The notes under the pieces were generated by a model that saw nothing but the letters and a program-made list of their open reading frames with translations, did not search any database and had not been told where the DNA came from. The position numbers and the translations under genes are program-made. From Deltaproteobacteria bacterium (GTDB lineage Bacteria; Desulfobacterota; Desulfobacteria; Desulfobacterales; JAUWMJ01): a stretch of 45,980 bases of DNA. Positions 8,477 to 17,176 of the stretch are shown here, in pieces; the first letter of the stretch is position 1, and each line of letters starts with the position of its first letter. The stretch is taken from assembly GCA_030638575.1 (NCBI GenBank), contig DAOWEJ010000004.1, positions 1 through 45,980 on the forward strand, written 5' to 3'.

Positions 8477-9232
8477 ATGAGTTGGCTTGGAAAAATTTTA
8501 GGAGGCACAATAGGATTTGCACTGGGGGGTCCCCTTGGCGCAATTGCAGGTGCCGCCTTTGGTCATGCATTTGATAGAAAAAATGAAAGGGTATACATCA
8601 GTGAGCAGACACGTCTTTCAACGGGTGAAGAAGCACAGTTTACCTTTTTTGTTGCAGCATTTTCGATGTTGGCAAAGCTGGCAAAGGCAGATGGCCGCAT
8701 ATCAGAAGAAGAAATCGATACAATAAATAAATTCATGCTGCAGGATCTGAATTTAAACCCTGAAAGCAGAATGATTGCCATGAATATTTTTAATGTAGCT
8801 GTAGAGTCTGCTGAGAGTTTTAATAATTTTGCCGCTCAATTATATAGCCAGTTTCATCTTCAACCCCAGATACTGGAACTCATGATAGACATTTTGCTCA
8901 GAGTATCTATAGCGGACGGCGCTATGAGCGAAAATGAGGAGAAACTCATTAGATCTGCTGTCAGGATATTTAATTTTAGTGAGGAAAGTTATAAAAAACT
9001 CAGATCAAAATATGTTCAAGAGTTTGAAAAATATTACGCAATCCTGGGATGCGGGGAAAATGATACCAATGAGCATATAAAAAGCCAGTATCGAAAACTT
9101 GTTATGGAATTTCATCCGGATAAAATCGTATCAAAGGGTCTTCCTGAGGAGTTTACAAAGTTTGCTCAGAATAAATTTCGAGAGATTCAAGAGGCTTATG
9201 ATATAGTAAAGAAGGAGCGGGGCATCAAATAG
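8477..9232 (+). CDS. DjlA-like TerB/DnaJ-domain protein
   Basis: The 251-residue protein starts with a Gly/Ala-rich hydrophobic segment (residues about 8-28: GGTIGFALGGPLGAIAGAAF), likely a membrane-inserting glycine-zipper hairpin. A TerB-like helical domain follows at about 55-175 (KLAKADGRISEEEI; a second half with SIADGAMSENEE), and a C-terminal J domain at about 188-251 carries the diagnostic HPD in EFHPDKIV. This is the DjlA architecture: a membrane-anchored co-chaperone that stimulates DnaK ATPase, probably at the inner-membrane face. The order TerB then J and the family length agree. ATG 8477 is preceded by TAAGGAGA. The stop is followed directly by a TGATGAATTCG palindrome. Confidence 0.82.
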   Translation: MSWLGKILGGTIGFALGGPLGAIAGAAFGHAFDRKNERVYISEQTRLSTGEEAQFTFFVAAFSMLAKLAKADGRISEEEIDTINKFMLQDLNLNPESRMIAMNIFNVAVESAESFNNFAAQLYSQFHLQPQILELMIDILLRVSIADGAMSENEEKLIRSAVRIFNFSEESYKKLRSKYVQEFEKYYAILGCGENDTNEHIKSQYRKLVMEFHPDKIVSKGLPEEFTKFAQNKFREIQEAYDIVKKERGIK

Positions 9233-9262
9233 TGATGAATTCGCAAAAAGTCGAATTCATCA
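9233..9262. repeat. TGATGAATTCG hairpin directly after a stop codon
   Basis: A perfect 11-bp inverted repeat (TGATGAATTCG with its complement, loop about 8) begins the base after the TAG of the preceding gene. It is followed by AGGTTTTAAG and TTAAAGCAA segments that also follow the copy at 7557. It probably serves as the gene's 3' hairpin. Confidence 0.65.
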
Positions 9263-9411
9263 GGTTTTAAGATTTAGGTTTTAGATTAAAGCAACTATCT
9301 GTGCGGTATAAGGGAGGTAAACAGAAAACCTCATAAGCTTCGCTTCATTTGATTGTATCTATGACTCTGCTCACTTATCTGAATATCTTAGTTGATCGAA
9401 ATTTGCGTGAT

Positions 9412-9525
9412 CTGCCCGAAGGGCTTAGGTTTATTTCTTTTCGCACCTCTCAGCGAAAAGAAATAAGATGAAACTCTCTGTGTGCTCTGCGCCTCTAATG
9501 AGCAGAGCGAATGGGCGGTGATATA
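9412..9525. repeat. palindromic element with ATTTCTTTTCGC hairpin
   Basis: A perfect 12-bp inverted repeat (ATTTCTTTTCGC, loop ACCTCTCA) is followed by a GCTCTGC/GCAGAGC hairpin (9484-9509) and ends GGGCGGTGAT. The same layout, including a CCTCTCA loop and a closing GGGCGGTGA, recurs at 12933-13051. No ORF is seen in the 341-base gap 9233-9573 apart from repeats. Confidence 0.55.
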
Positions 9526-9573
9526 ATATCCTTTGAATAGATAAAAGAAATTTAATATCATTTCAATTTCAAA

Positions 9574-11433
9574 ATGAAAGAAAAGCAAATCAGAACATTT
9601 AAAAGCGTAGTTCTCTTATCAACGCCCTGGCCTCTTTTCAGCCGCCCCTCTATTCAGCTCGGTACGCTGAAATCATATTTAAAATCACAATTTTCCAGCT
9701 TGGAAGTAGTAACCCATCATTTTTATCTAAAAGTTGCGGAAAGCATAGGATATAAACTCTATCACGCCATCTCTGAAAGGACTTGGCTGGCTGAAACTGT
9801 TTATGCCGCTTTATTATACCCTGAACGTTCAGCGTCGATTGAAAAGCTTTTTATTAAAGAAGCAAAGGGCAAACCCAGGCTTCGTGAAGTCGATTTTAAA
9901 GACCTGACGAAACGGGTTGCTAAAGTTACAGATGAATTTATAAATAACATGAACTGGAGCGTTTTTGGCCTTGCAGGTTTTTCAATTTGTCTTTGCCAGC
10001 TTACTTCTGCTCTTTATTTTATACGCCGTATAAAGAGAAAGTTTCCCGATCTTCCAATTGTAATAGGCGGCTCTATGTTCACAGGAGTTTCAGCTAAAAA
10101 CCTTTTAAAGATGTTTCCTGAAATAGACTTTGTGATTATTGGTGAAGGTGAGCTTCCCCTAAGCCGATTGATCAGTTATCTAAAAGATTCAAGTAACCTT
10201 GAAGATATTTCTCATATTCCAGGAATCGTTACTCCTGAAACTTTTAATTTAGAATATCCTGTTGTTTTCAGCCAGATAGAGGATTTGAATAGTCTTTTGC
10301 CTCCTGATTATGACGACTACTTTGATATATTGAAAACATTTAATGAGGAAAAAACATTCTTTCCGACCCTGCCCGCTGAAATATCCAGGGGATGCTGGTG
10401 GCAACGTTCAGCCGTCAGTGATAATAAATCAGGTTGTGCTTTTTGTAATCTAAATCTCCAGTGGAAAGGATACCGGTCTAAAAATCCAGATCAGGTGGTT
10501 GCCGAGCTCGATCACCTGACTTCAAAATATCGGAGTTTATCAGTGGCATTTATGGATAACCTGGTTCCTGAGAAAACATCCGGAGAGATTTTTGACAAGC
10601 TAAGTAAATTAGAAAAAGATTTTCGCCTATTTTGCGAAATTAGGGCTACTACCAAAAGGCGTGTTCTGGAGAGCATGGAAAGGGCAGAGGTGCAGGAAGT
10701 TCAGGTAGGTATTGAGGCTCTTAGTACCCGGTTGCTTAAGAAACTGAACAAAGGGACAACTGCCATTCAGAACCTGGAAATCATGAAAAATTGTGAAGAA
10801 CTCGGAATAGTTAATACTTCAAATTTGATACTTCATTTTCCCGGCAGCGACAGTGATGATGTAAAAGAGACCGTGCAGAATCTGGAGTTTGCAGTCTCTT
10901 TTCGCCCTATGCGATTCGTCCATTTTTGGCTTGGACTCGGAAGTCCGGTATGGCAAAATCCAAAAGATTTCGGAATAAAGGCGGTTTTCAACCATCCTAA
11001 TTATGCGACTCTTTTCCCACCGGAAATTTACCGCCAAATGGTTTTTATGATACAGGCTTATCGAGGTGACCTTGGGTATCAAAGAAAGCTATGGCAACCG
11101 GTTAAGAGAAAAGTAAAAGAATGGAAAAAGGCTTATGATGAAATTCACAGTGGCCACGTACATTCTCTCATTCTCAGTTATCGGGATGGAAAAGACTTTT
11201 TGATAATACGCCAGAAACGCCTTTCAGCCGATCCCCTGACCCACCGCCTTGAGGGTATGTCCAGAGAGATTTACCTGTTTTGCAGGCAGCATCGTTCGCT
11301 GAAAAGGATTTTGCAACAATTTCCAAAATTGACAGAAGACAGGCTTATACCTTTCCTGAAAATGATGGTAGATAAAAAATTGATGTTTGAAGAGAATCGA
11401 AAATATCTAAGCCTTGCAGTGCCGATAAAATGA
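9574..11433 (+). CDS. RiPP-maturation-type B12-binding radical SAM enzyme
   Basis: The 619-residue protein has an N-terminal cobalamin-binding-like Rossmann region (residues about 10-220, with VIGGSMFTG and VIIGEGE), a radical SAM core starting at SRGCWW and a C-terminal helical region (REIYLFCRQH ... YLSLAV) as in the family called RiPP maturation radical SAM protein 1. Such enzymes C-methylate ribosomal peptides. The cluster Cys are C274, C288 and C291: the last two keep the CxxC spacing (CAFC) but the first is 13 residues upstream instead of 3, extending the already wider spacing of this family. No precursor-like small gene is visible within 350 bases upstream or before the convergent gene, so it appears to be an orphan. 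It stands alone on the plus strand. Confidence 0.75.
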   Translation: MKEKQIRTFKSVVLLSTPWPLFSRPSIQLGTLKSYLKSQFSSLEVVTHHFYLKVAESIGYKLYHAISERTWLAETVYAALLYPERSASIEKLFIKEAKGKPRLREVDFKDLTKRVAKVTDEFINNMNWSVFGLAGFSICLCQLTSALYFIRRIKRKFPDLPIVIGGSMFTGVSAKNLLKMFPEIDFVIIGEGELPLSRLISYLKDSSNLEDISHIPGIVTPETFNLEYPVVFSQIEDLNSLLPPDYDDYFDILKTFNEEKTFFPTLPAEISRGCWWQRSAVSDNKSGCAFCNLNLQWKGYRSKNPDQVVAELDHLTSKYRSLSVAFMDNLVPEKTSGEIFDKLSKLEKDFRLFCEIRATTKRRVLESMERAEVQEVQVGIEALSTRLLKKLNKGTTAIQNLEIMKNCEELGIVNTSNLILHFPGSDSDDVKETVQNLEFAVSFRPMRFVHFWLGLGSPVWQNPKDFGIKAVFNHPNYATLFPPEIYRQMVFMIQAYRGDLGYQRKLWQPVKRKVKEWKKAYDEIHSGHVHSLILSYRDGKDFLIIRQKRLSADPLTHRLEGMSREIYLFCRQHRSLKRILQQFPKLTEDRLIPFLKMMVDKKLMFEENRKYLSLAVPIK

Positions 11434-11463
11434 TAATGACGTTTATAATCGATTGAAGAAACA

Positions 11464-12708
11464 CTATTCATATATTTTCTCATCAACTGCATCAGCTTCC
11501 TGTGCGTCAGATTCCCAGTCTCTTAAAAAACCGGTTTCATTCTTTTGAAAATATTCTCTATACCATTCATTGGCGATGATCATGGACATAACTTCGTTTG
11601 TGCCTGTCCAAATAGAGGCAAGTCGCAGGTCCCGGACGATGCGTTCAATGGGAAATATGTTTGTATAACCGATACCCCCCATGACCTGCATGGAGTTATG
11701 AGCTACCTTCTGGCATGATTCTGTAACAAATTTTTTAGTTTCAGAAACCATCCTTCTAATTCGGCGAGGTTCGAGGTTGGTGTCAACCCCGCGGGCGGTT
11801 GTATAAACCATGGAGCGTGTTGCATCAAGAAGCATTGCAGCTTCTGCGATCTGAAAACTTACGCCCTGGAATTGATTAATCGTGTTACCAAAAGCCTTTC
11901 GTTTGGTCGTATAGGCAGTGGCAATTTCAAGGGCAGGTCTTGCAGCGCCGATTGTCATGGCTGCTGTTCCCAGGCGTTCAGGTATCATCATTGTATTAAA
12001 AACAGTATATGCTCCGTTGTTTTCTCCTACAACGTTTTCTTTAGGCACTTTTACATTTTTAAATACAATGCGACCTGCGCCACCACCACGGCAACCCATG
12101 AGGCCATATAAATATTTGGTTTCAACCCCGTAACTTCGATCTACAATGAAACATGTAAGTGACTTGTGAGGCTGTGCGTCGGGATCGGTTTTTGCATATA
12201 CAAGGAAATAGTCGGCTCCTTCGGCACCAACGATAAATCTTTTTTGACCGTTTAAAAGAAAGTAATCTCCCTTGTCTTCAGCAGTGGTGGTTGTACCGAA
12301 AAAATCAGATCCGCCTCTGGGCTCGGTGAGACATTCGGCTGCAAAGATTTCTCCTTTTAATAGCGGCTTGACATATTTTTCCTTCTGTTTGTCCGTTCCG
12401 TGAAGAATAATTGCATCACAAACAAGTTCGGCGCCTACGCCAAAGACACATGCAAAAATATACCCCAGGGTGCCGACTTCCTCCATGACCATGCAGGTTG
12501 TTACCCAATCCATATCACGGCCGCCCCATTTTTTGGGAAAACGGCATCCCATAAGGTTGCGTTTACCAGCTTCACGAAGAAACTCCTTTGGAAACCGTAT
12601 CAGGTCTTTGTCCATATCAAGAATCATTTTTTTGGGGACCCATTTAACGAGATCCCGCGTTTCCTTTCTTAATTTTATTGCTTCTTTTGATAAAAGGTAG
12701 TCAAACAT
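11464..12708 (-). CDS. acyl-CoA dehydrogenase family protein
   Basis: The 414-residue flavoprotein shows the usual three parts: an N-terminal helical domain, the middle beta domain with CLTEPRGGSDFFG (flavin- and substrate-binding) and a C-terminal helical domain with AFGNTINQFQ and QVMGGIGYTN. It would oxidise an acyl-CoA to the enoyl-CoA and pass electrons to ETF. The common catalytic Glu position in YEGT motifs is Thr here (IWTGTNEV); a Glu in IPERLG could take over, as in the isovaleryl-/long-chain enzymes. ATG 12708 is chosen because it follows GGGAG; the frame extends eight codons further. It is monocistronic, convergent with the radical SAM gene, and its upstream region is a long palindromic element. 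Confidence 0.85.
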   Translation of the reverse strand: MFDYLLSKEAIKLRKETRDLVKWVPKKMILDMDKDLIRFPKEFLREAGKRNLMGCRFPKKWGGRDMDWVTTCMVMEEVGTLGYIFACVFGVGAELVCDAIILHGTDKQKEKYVKPLLKGEIFAAECLTEPRGGSDFFGTTTTAEDKGDYFLLNGQKRFIVGAEGADYFLVYAKTDPDAQPHKSLTCFIVDRSYGVETKYLYGLMGCRGGGAGRIVFKNVKVPKENVVGENNGAYTVFNTMMIPERLGTAAMTIGAARPALEIATAYTTKRKAFGNTINQFQGVSFQIAEAAMLLDATRSMVYTTARGVDTNLEPRRIRRMVSETKKFVTESCQKVAHNSMQVMGGIGYTNIFPIERIVRDLRLASIWTGTNEVMSMIIANEWYREYFQKNETGFLRDWESDAQEADAVDEKIYE

Positions 12709-12761
12709 TTTTTTCTCCCTTAGTACGTACATTCTTAAATACGATTACATATAATGTTTTA

Positions 12762-13051
12762 TTTTCACCGCAGAGCCTCAAAGCATGCAAAGAGTCATTT
12801 TTTTATTGCTTTCCGCTGAGCCCCGCTAACTAAACGGGATAAAAGGGCGGAAAGCAATAAAAAATTTATCCCTACTGGGAAAAATAATTTAATATAAAAA
12901 CATATAGTTGTAACAATATAAACGCTAATTGATTTTCCTTTGCCGTCCTCTCAACGGCAAAGGAAAAAACTTTAAACTCTGCGATCTCAGCGTCTTTAGC
13001 GACTTGTCGGGTCGTAGCTTGCAGAGCGAAGCCCGAAGCGGGCGGTGAAAA
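12762..13051. repeat. 290-bp palindromic element with TTTTCACCGC ends
   Basis: Terminal inverted repeats TTTTCACCGC (12762-12771) and GCGGTGAAAA (13042-13051) enclose two internal hairpins: ATTTTTTTATTGCTTTCCGC pairing to 12865, and a perfect 14-bp TTTTCCTTTGCCGT hairpin at 12933-12967. A shorter relative is at 9412-9525. No ORF. It occupies most of the gap between the divergent-facing ends of the acyl-CoA dehydrogenase start and the hydrolase stop. Confidence 0.65.
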
Positions 13052-13113
13052 AAATCTATATAAAATACTTCATCGAATTAACGAACTAGAGCACTTATCA
13101 AGTTATAAAGATT

Positions 13114-13815
13114 CTAACTTGAAAGTATAAAATCGGTTATATAAGGATTCTCCTTTATTTCCCTGCCTATGGTGGAGGTTGGGGTTTCGCCGTAATCATG
13201 GCCAGGCCAGATTGCAGTATCCTTTGGGAGCACGATTACTCTTTTTTCCAGAGATTCTAAAAGAGTATCGAGATTGCCGCCTGTCAGATCGGTTCTTCCT
13301 ACTGCACCGACAAAAAGTGTATCTCCGGTGAAAAGATTACCGTTAACAAGAAAGCAGACAGAGCCGGGCGTATGTCCTGGTGTGTGAATTACTTCAATCC
13401 CGAGCGATCCTACTTCAAGTGTTTCTCCATCTTTCAGTATTTTATCCGCGGGATCAGGTGGCGGAAGTCCAAGTTCCTTTGCGGATTGTTCATTGACCTT
13501 ATTGTCTGAAAAGAAAAGGACATCTGCTTCATGCATACAGACAGGAACTGAAAGGATGTCTTTCAATTTACTGTTTCCAAGTACGTGATCCGCATGACCG
13601 TGCGTGTTCAAAATGTATTCGATATGTGCATCCTCATCCCTAATCAATGAAAGAATTTTATCTTCATCTCCTGCCGGATCGATAATTACTCCCTTTTTAG
13701 TTTGCGGACACACTACCAGGTATGTATGCACCTGGAGGGAGCCGATAGAAACCTGCTTAATAATTACTTTATTTTTCAAAGGTCTCGTGTCCTTTATCAG
13801 ATAAACCAGAACCAT
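13114..13815 (-). CDS. metallo-beta-lactamase-fold hydrolase, glyoxalase-II-like
   Basis: The 233-residue protein carries the metal motif THGHADH (residues about 71-77), a HTPGHTPGS block, LFTGDTLF with the bridging Asp, and a final PGHDYG His. This is the glyoxalase-II branch of the metallo-beta-lactamase fold, binding two Zn/Fe ions and cleaving a thioester such as a glutathione conjugate. Persulfide dioxygenases share the fold and are possible. The ATG at 13815 lacks a ribosome site; a TTG at 13779, just after AAGGA, is a credible alternative that would remove 12 residues. It lies 110 bases downstream of mtaB on the same strand and may be the last gene of that operon. Confidence 0.8.
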   Translation of the reverse strand: MVLVYLIKDTRPLKNKVIIKQVSIGSLQVHTYLVVCPQTKKGVIIDPAGDEDKILSLIRDEDAHIEYILNTHGHADHVLGNSKLKDILSVPVCMHEADVLFFSDNKVNEQSAKELGLPPPDPADKILKDGETLEVGSLGIEVIHTPGHTPGSVCFLVNGNLFTGDTLFVGAVGRTDLTGGNLDTLLESLEKRVIVLPKDTAIWPGHDYGETPTSTIGREIKENPYITDFILSS

Positions 13816-13912
13816 AAAATATTTATCACGAAAGCACGAAAAGAGGAAAATACAAAAAAGGGTCTTGAAACAGCTTCGGGTTATTTTTTGAAATAATATC
13901 GCGTAACGTAAC

Positions 13913-13928
13913 TTTTACGAATTCATCA
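13913..13928. repeat. fragment of the TGATGAATTCGTAAAA repeat covering the mtaB stop
   Basis: On the minus strand the sequence reads TGATGAATTCGTAAAA, matching one arm of the repeats at 7557 and 9233. Its first three bases are the TGA stop codon of mtaB, so the end of mtaB is defined by the repeat. Confidence 0.5.
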
Positions 13929-15263
13929 AGATATTGTGCCAAACACCAGGTTATTGTCGTCAATTTTATCAATTGTGACATGAGTTATCGTGTTTTTCAA
14001 CTTGTCTTCACCTTTAACTAAAACAGGAATATAATTTGATGTTGTTCCTCTTAAAAGTCCGCTTTCTTTGCTTTGTTTGCCCTCTATCAGGATTTCAAGA
14101 GTTTTGCCTTTAAATTTATTATAAAAAACATTCCTTTTATGCTTTCCTATCGTTCTCATCTTATGGCATTGCTCCTTGATAACGTTTGAATTGACCCTGT
14201 CAGGATATGTATATGCAGGAGTTCCTTTGCGGGGAGAAAAGGGAAAGACATGAAGATAGGAGACGGGCAGCTCTTCAATTAAAGAAAATGTATTTTCGAA
14301 AGTCTTTTTCGATTCCCCTGGAAACCCTATTAGTGTGTCAACACCGATTGCTGCATCAGGTAAAAGTTTGTGAATTTTTTCCACCAGGTCAATGAAAAAT
14401 GATCTCGTATACGGCCTGTGCATTCTTTTCAATATAACGTCATCGCCACTTTGCAATGGAATGTGAAAATGATGACAGATTCTTCCTGCACCCGGACCTG
14501 ACTCAGCAACGAACTTAATGATATCGTCGGTGAGTTCGCAAGGTTCTATGGAGCTAAGGCGCACACGATCAATAGTGCATGATTTATAAATACTATTTAA
14601 CAGGGCATAAAGATTTGTTTGTTGCGGGTAAAGGTCGAGTCCGTAGTTTCCGAGATGTATACCGGTAAGGACGACTTCGTGGTAACCGGCTTGATGAATT
14701 TTGTTAACATTATTCAGTACCTGTTCCGTTGGAAGACTACGGCTGGGACCCCTTGCATAAGGGACGATACAGTAAGTGCAAAAGGAGTTGCAACCGTCCT
14801 GTATCTTTAAAAACGGTCTTGTCCTGTATCCTAAACCGGTTGATGGAATTGGGTCGAAACTGTGCACATTTTGGCTGGTAACAGGGCAGGGGCAGGGTTG
14901 AAATATTTCTTTTCCGGACAGGATAATCTCCGGAATCATATGTTTGTCAAAATGGCCGATTACATCGTTTACACCTTCAATCTTTTTGATTTCATCAGGC
15001 TCGATCTGAGCGTAGCATCCTGTTACAATGATGCGTGCTTCGGGATTGGATCGTATAGATCGGCGTATAGCCTGTCTTGACTGCATTGATGCTTTTTGTG
15101 TGACAGTACATGTATTAACAATGCACAGGTCAGCCTCTTTATTATCTTGTGCCAGGATCCAGCGGTTATCATCCGAACATGAATCCTTCAAGTGTTGTGC
15201 AATGGCTTCTGACTCGAACTGGTTTACCTTGCAACCTAATGTTGTAATGGTAAATTTAGGCAT
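13926..15263 (-). CDS. mtaB: tRNA t6A37 methylthiotransferase MtaB
   Basis: The 445-residue protein has the three-part methylthiotransferase layout. The N-terminal UPF0004 domain shows TLGCKVNQFES (the signature that separates MtaB from MiaB and RimO), NTCTV and VTGCYAQ, whose Cys hold the auxiliary cluster. The radical SAM core begins with DGCNSFCTYC. A C-terminal TRAM domain lies around GKTLEILIEGK. It converts t6A37 of tRNA to ms2t6A using two [4Fe-4S] clusters. The start overlaps the end of mnmA by 8 bases, so both tRNA-thiolation enzymes are translationally coupled. The stop lies inside a dispersed repeat. Confidence 0.93.
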   Translation of the reverse strand: MPKFTITTLGCKVNQFESEAIAQHLKDSCSDDNRWILAQDNKEADLCIVNTCTVTQKASMQSRQAIRRSIRSNPEARIIVTGCYAQIEPDEIKKIEGVNDVIGHFDKHMIPEIILSGKEIFQPCPCPVTSQNVHSFDPIPSTGLGYRTRPFLKIQDGCNSFCTYCIVPYARGPSRSLPTEQVLNNVNKIHQAGYHEVVLTGIHLGNYGLDLYPQQTNLYALLNSIYKSCTIDRVRLSSIEPCELTDDIIKFVAESGPGAGRICHHFHIPLQSGDDVILKRMHRPYTRSFFIDLVEKIHKLLPDAAIGVDTLIGFPGESKKTFENTFSLIEELPVSYLHVFPFSPRKGTPAYTYPDRVNSNVIKEQCHKMRTIGKHKRNVFYNKFKGKTLEILIEGKQSKESGLLRGTTSNYIPVLVKGEDKLKNTITHVTIDKIDDNNLVFGTIS

Positions 15264-16359
15264 CTATCCATCCGCCTCCAATTACCTCATCATCTATATA
15301 AAACACAGCCCCCTGTCCGGGTGTAATAGCAGATTGTGGAGTATTAAAAGTGACAGTAGCAGAAAAATCATCATCAGGAATAAGCCTGGATCGGGCAGCC
15401 TTATGACGGTATCTCACGCGGGTATATACATCTAACGGTGAAAAAGGCTTCTCGATAATCCAGTTTATTTTGCTGACTCTGCAACGCGATGAGAGGAGAT
15501 CTTTTTTCAATCCGACAATAAGCCGGTTTTGGCTTATGTCTATTCGTACAACATAATAAGGCTCGGAAGCAGGGCAGTTGATACCGCGCCTTTGGCCGAC
15601 GGTAAAAAGATGGAGTCCATTATGCCTGCCAAGAATGTTGCCTCCAACATCTACAATATCCCCTGGTTTTGGTTTGAAGTCCTGCTGCTGCATAAGGAAA
15701 TCTCCATACTTATTTCCTTTAATAAAACAAATATCCTGGCTTTCTTCTTTTGTTTCCGGGCGAAGCCCTTTTTCCTTTGCCAATCTTTTGACATTTGATT
15801 TTGTAATTTTTCCCAATGGAAAGCAGGCACGGGCCAGTTGCTTTTGTGTCATAAAAGCAAGAAAATAAGACTGGTCTTTTTTCCTGTCAATGCCACGAAG
15901 CAAATGAAATCTGCCCATACTGTCTGTTGATATTCCGGCATAATGGCCGGTGGCAAGGCGTGATGCTCCAAGCTTGCGGGCACAGGTAAGAAGGGTGCCG
16001 AATTTTATGGAAGGATTACAAACAAGGCATGGATTAGGGGTTTTACCGGAAAGGTAAGTTTGTGTGAAATAATCGACAATTTTTGTTTTAAACTCGGCAC
16101 TTATATCTATGATTTTAACCGGAATACCGAGCCGGTCTGCAATATCGGAAATATTGTGAAAATGTAAATCCTGATGATTTTCATGACTGGACGTATGCGG
16201 GATTTTTAATAAATTGTTATCGTGATTACGAAAAGCTTTTGTTTCATATCCTGTAATGAAGTGGATTCCAATAACACTGTGCCCCTGCTGTTTTAAAATA
16301 TATGCCGCAGTAAGAGAATCTATGCCTCCGCTTAAGGCAATGGCTGTTATCTGCTTCAT
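15256..16359 (-). CDS. mnmA: tRNA-specific 2-thiouridylase MnmA
   Basis: The 367-residue ATP-pyrophosphatase has the PP-loop ALSGGIDSL at residues 8-16, the first catalytic Cys in NPCLVCNPSIKFG (about 104-116), GASRLATGHYA, and the second catalytic Cys in SQDICFIKG (about 206-214); the C-terminus ends GGGWIDA as in the family. It adenylates U34 of Lys/Glu/Gln tRNAs and inserts sulfur at C2. Its start overlaps the end of the NIL-ferredoxin gene by 4 bases (ATGA) and its end overlaps mtaB, a tight three-gene operon. The coupled ferredoxin suggests an electron- or cluster-linked sulfur delivery variant. Confidence 0.93.
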   Translation of the reverse strand: MKQITAIALSGGIDSLTAAYILKQQGHSVIGIHFITGYETKAFRNHDNNLLKIPHTSSHENHQDLHFHNISDIADRLGIPVKIIDISAEFKTKIVDYFTQTYLSGKTPNPCLVCNPSIKFGTLLTCARKLGASRLATGHYAGISTDSMGRFHLLRGIDRKKDQSYFLAFMTQKQLARACFPLGKITKSNVKRLAKEKGLRPETKEESQDICFIKGNKYGDFLMQQQDFKPKPGDIVDVGGNILGRHNGLHLFTVGQRRGINCPASEPYYVVRIDISQNRLIVGLKKDLLSSRCRVSKINWIIEKPFSPLDVYTRVRYRHKAARSRLIPDDDFSATVTFNTPQSAITPGQGAVFYIDDEVIGGGWIDA

Positions 16360-16784
16360 TCAAAAAAAGTTTGGGATATCTGGCGAATTTCCATTGCCCG
16401 TGTGGGGCAGGCAGGTACGCAAAGTTCACATATACTGCATTTTTTCTGTTCGAACTTAACAGACATTTCAGGTCGTTTAATGGAAAGGGCACTGGTTGGA
16501 CAAACAGCAATACATGCACCGCAGTGGGTGCATTTCTTCTTGTCACGACTAATTTCCTGGGAGGCGTTTTCTACATGTATCCCCTGGTTCTTAAGATATT
16601 TTACTCCATCCTTAAAATTTTTTTTAGTGCCGGACAGTTCGAGAACCATGACGCCTTCTTTTCTGGGCAAAACAGTTGCATTGAGAATATTAAAAATCAG
16701 GTCATAATCCCTGGTCAGATAGCAAACGACCGGTTTTTGTACCTCCTGTCTGGGAAAGCGAAGAATAAGTATCTTTGAATACAC
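16356..16784 (-). CDS. NIL-domain ferredoxin with two [4Fe-4S] motifs
   Basis: The 142-residue protein joins an N-terminal NIL domain (residues about 1-75, an ACT-like fold) to a two-cluster ferredoxin: CTHCGACIAVCP at about 85-96 and CSICELCVPACP at about 117-128. NIL-ferredoxins occur in anaerobes beside sulfur-transfer enzymes and are implicated in homocysteine and tRNA sulfur insertion. Here the 4-base overlap with mnmA, itself overlapping mtaB, argues strongly for a role in tRNA thiolation. The start is GTG 16784, seven bases after a perfect GGAGG. It is the first gene of the operon. Confidence 0.87.
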   Translation of the reverse strand: MYSKILILRFPRQEVQKPVVCYLTRDYDLIFNILNATVLPRKEGVMVLELSGTKKNFKDGVKYLKNQGIHVENASQEISRDKKKCTHCGACIAVCPTSALSIKRPEMSVKFEQKKCSICELCVPACPTRAMEIRQISQTFFE

Positions 16785-16984
16785 AATAAACCTCCGGAAA
16801 ATGCTTTATTTTTTTTCGTAATGATATTATCATAAAGACAATTAAAAATACTGTCAACAGTAACTTAGAACCTGAACAGAGTAAACGCATTTTTATAATA
16901 ATGTTACCTTAAAAACCAAGTTCTTTGAGCCGGGGCAGAGATATTTGGCTATACCCGATCAACCATAAAAGGTTTTGTTATTTT

Positions 16985-17102
16985 GAACGTCGAACATCGA
17001 ACGTTCAACATCGAATAATGAAATCGCTTCGCTCAGCCGATCTATAAATAGGCAGAATACATTATTCAACATTCGATGTTGGACGTTCGATGTTGAATGT
17101 TC
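16985..17102. repeat. 118-bp palindrome built from GAACATCGAACGTTC units
   Basis: The left arm (16985 onward: GAACGTCGAACATCGAACG) pairs with the right arm ending TGTTGAATGTTC at 17102, around a short centre with TCGCTTCGCTCAGCCGAT. Both arms contain sub-repeats of CATCGAA. It fills the intergenic space between the divergent NIL-ferredoxin operon and the acyltransferase gene, so it could affect both promoters. No ORF. Confidence 0.65.
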
Positions 17103-17176
17103 ATTTCTTTGTCCTGAGGACCTGGATAAGGAAAAGTCAAAAAGCATAATATTATAGTAATAAGGATAGTCGCTAC

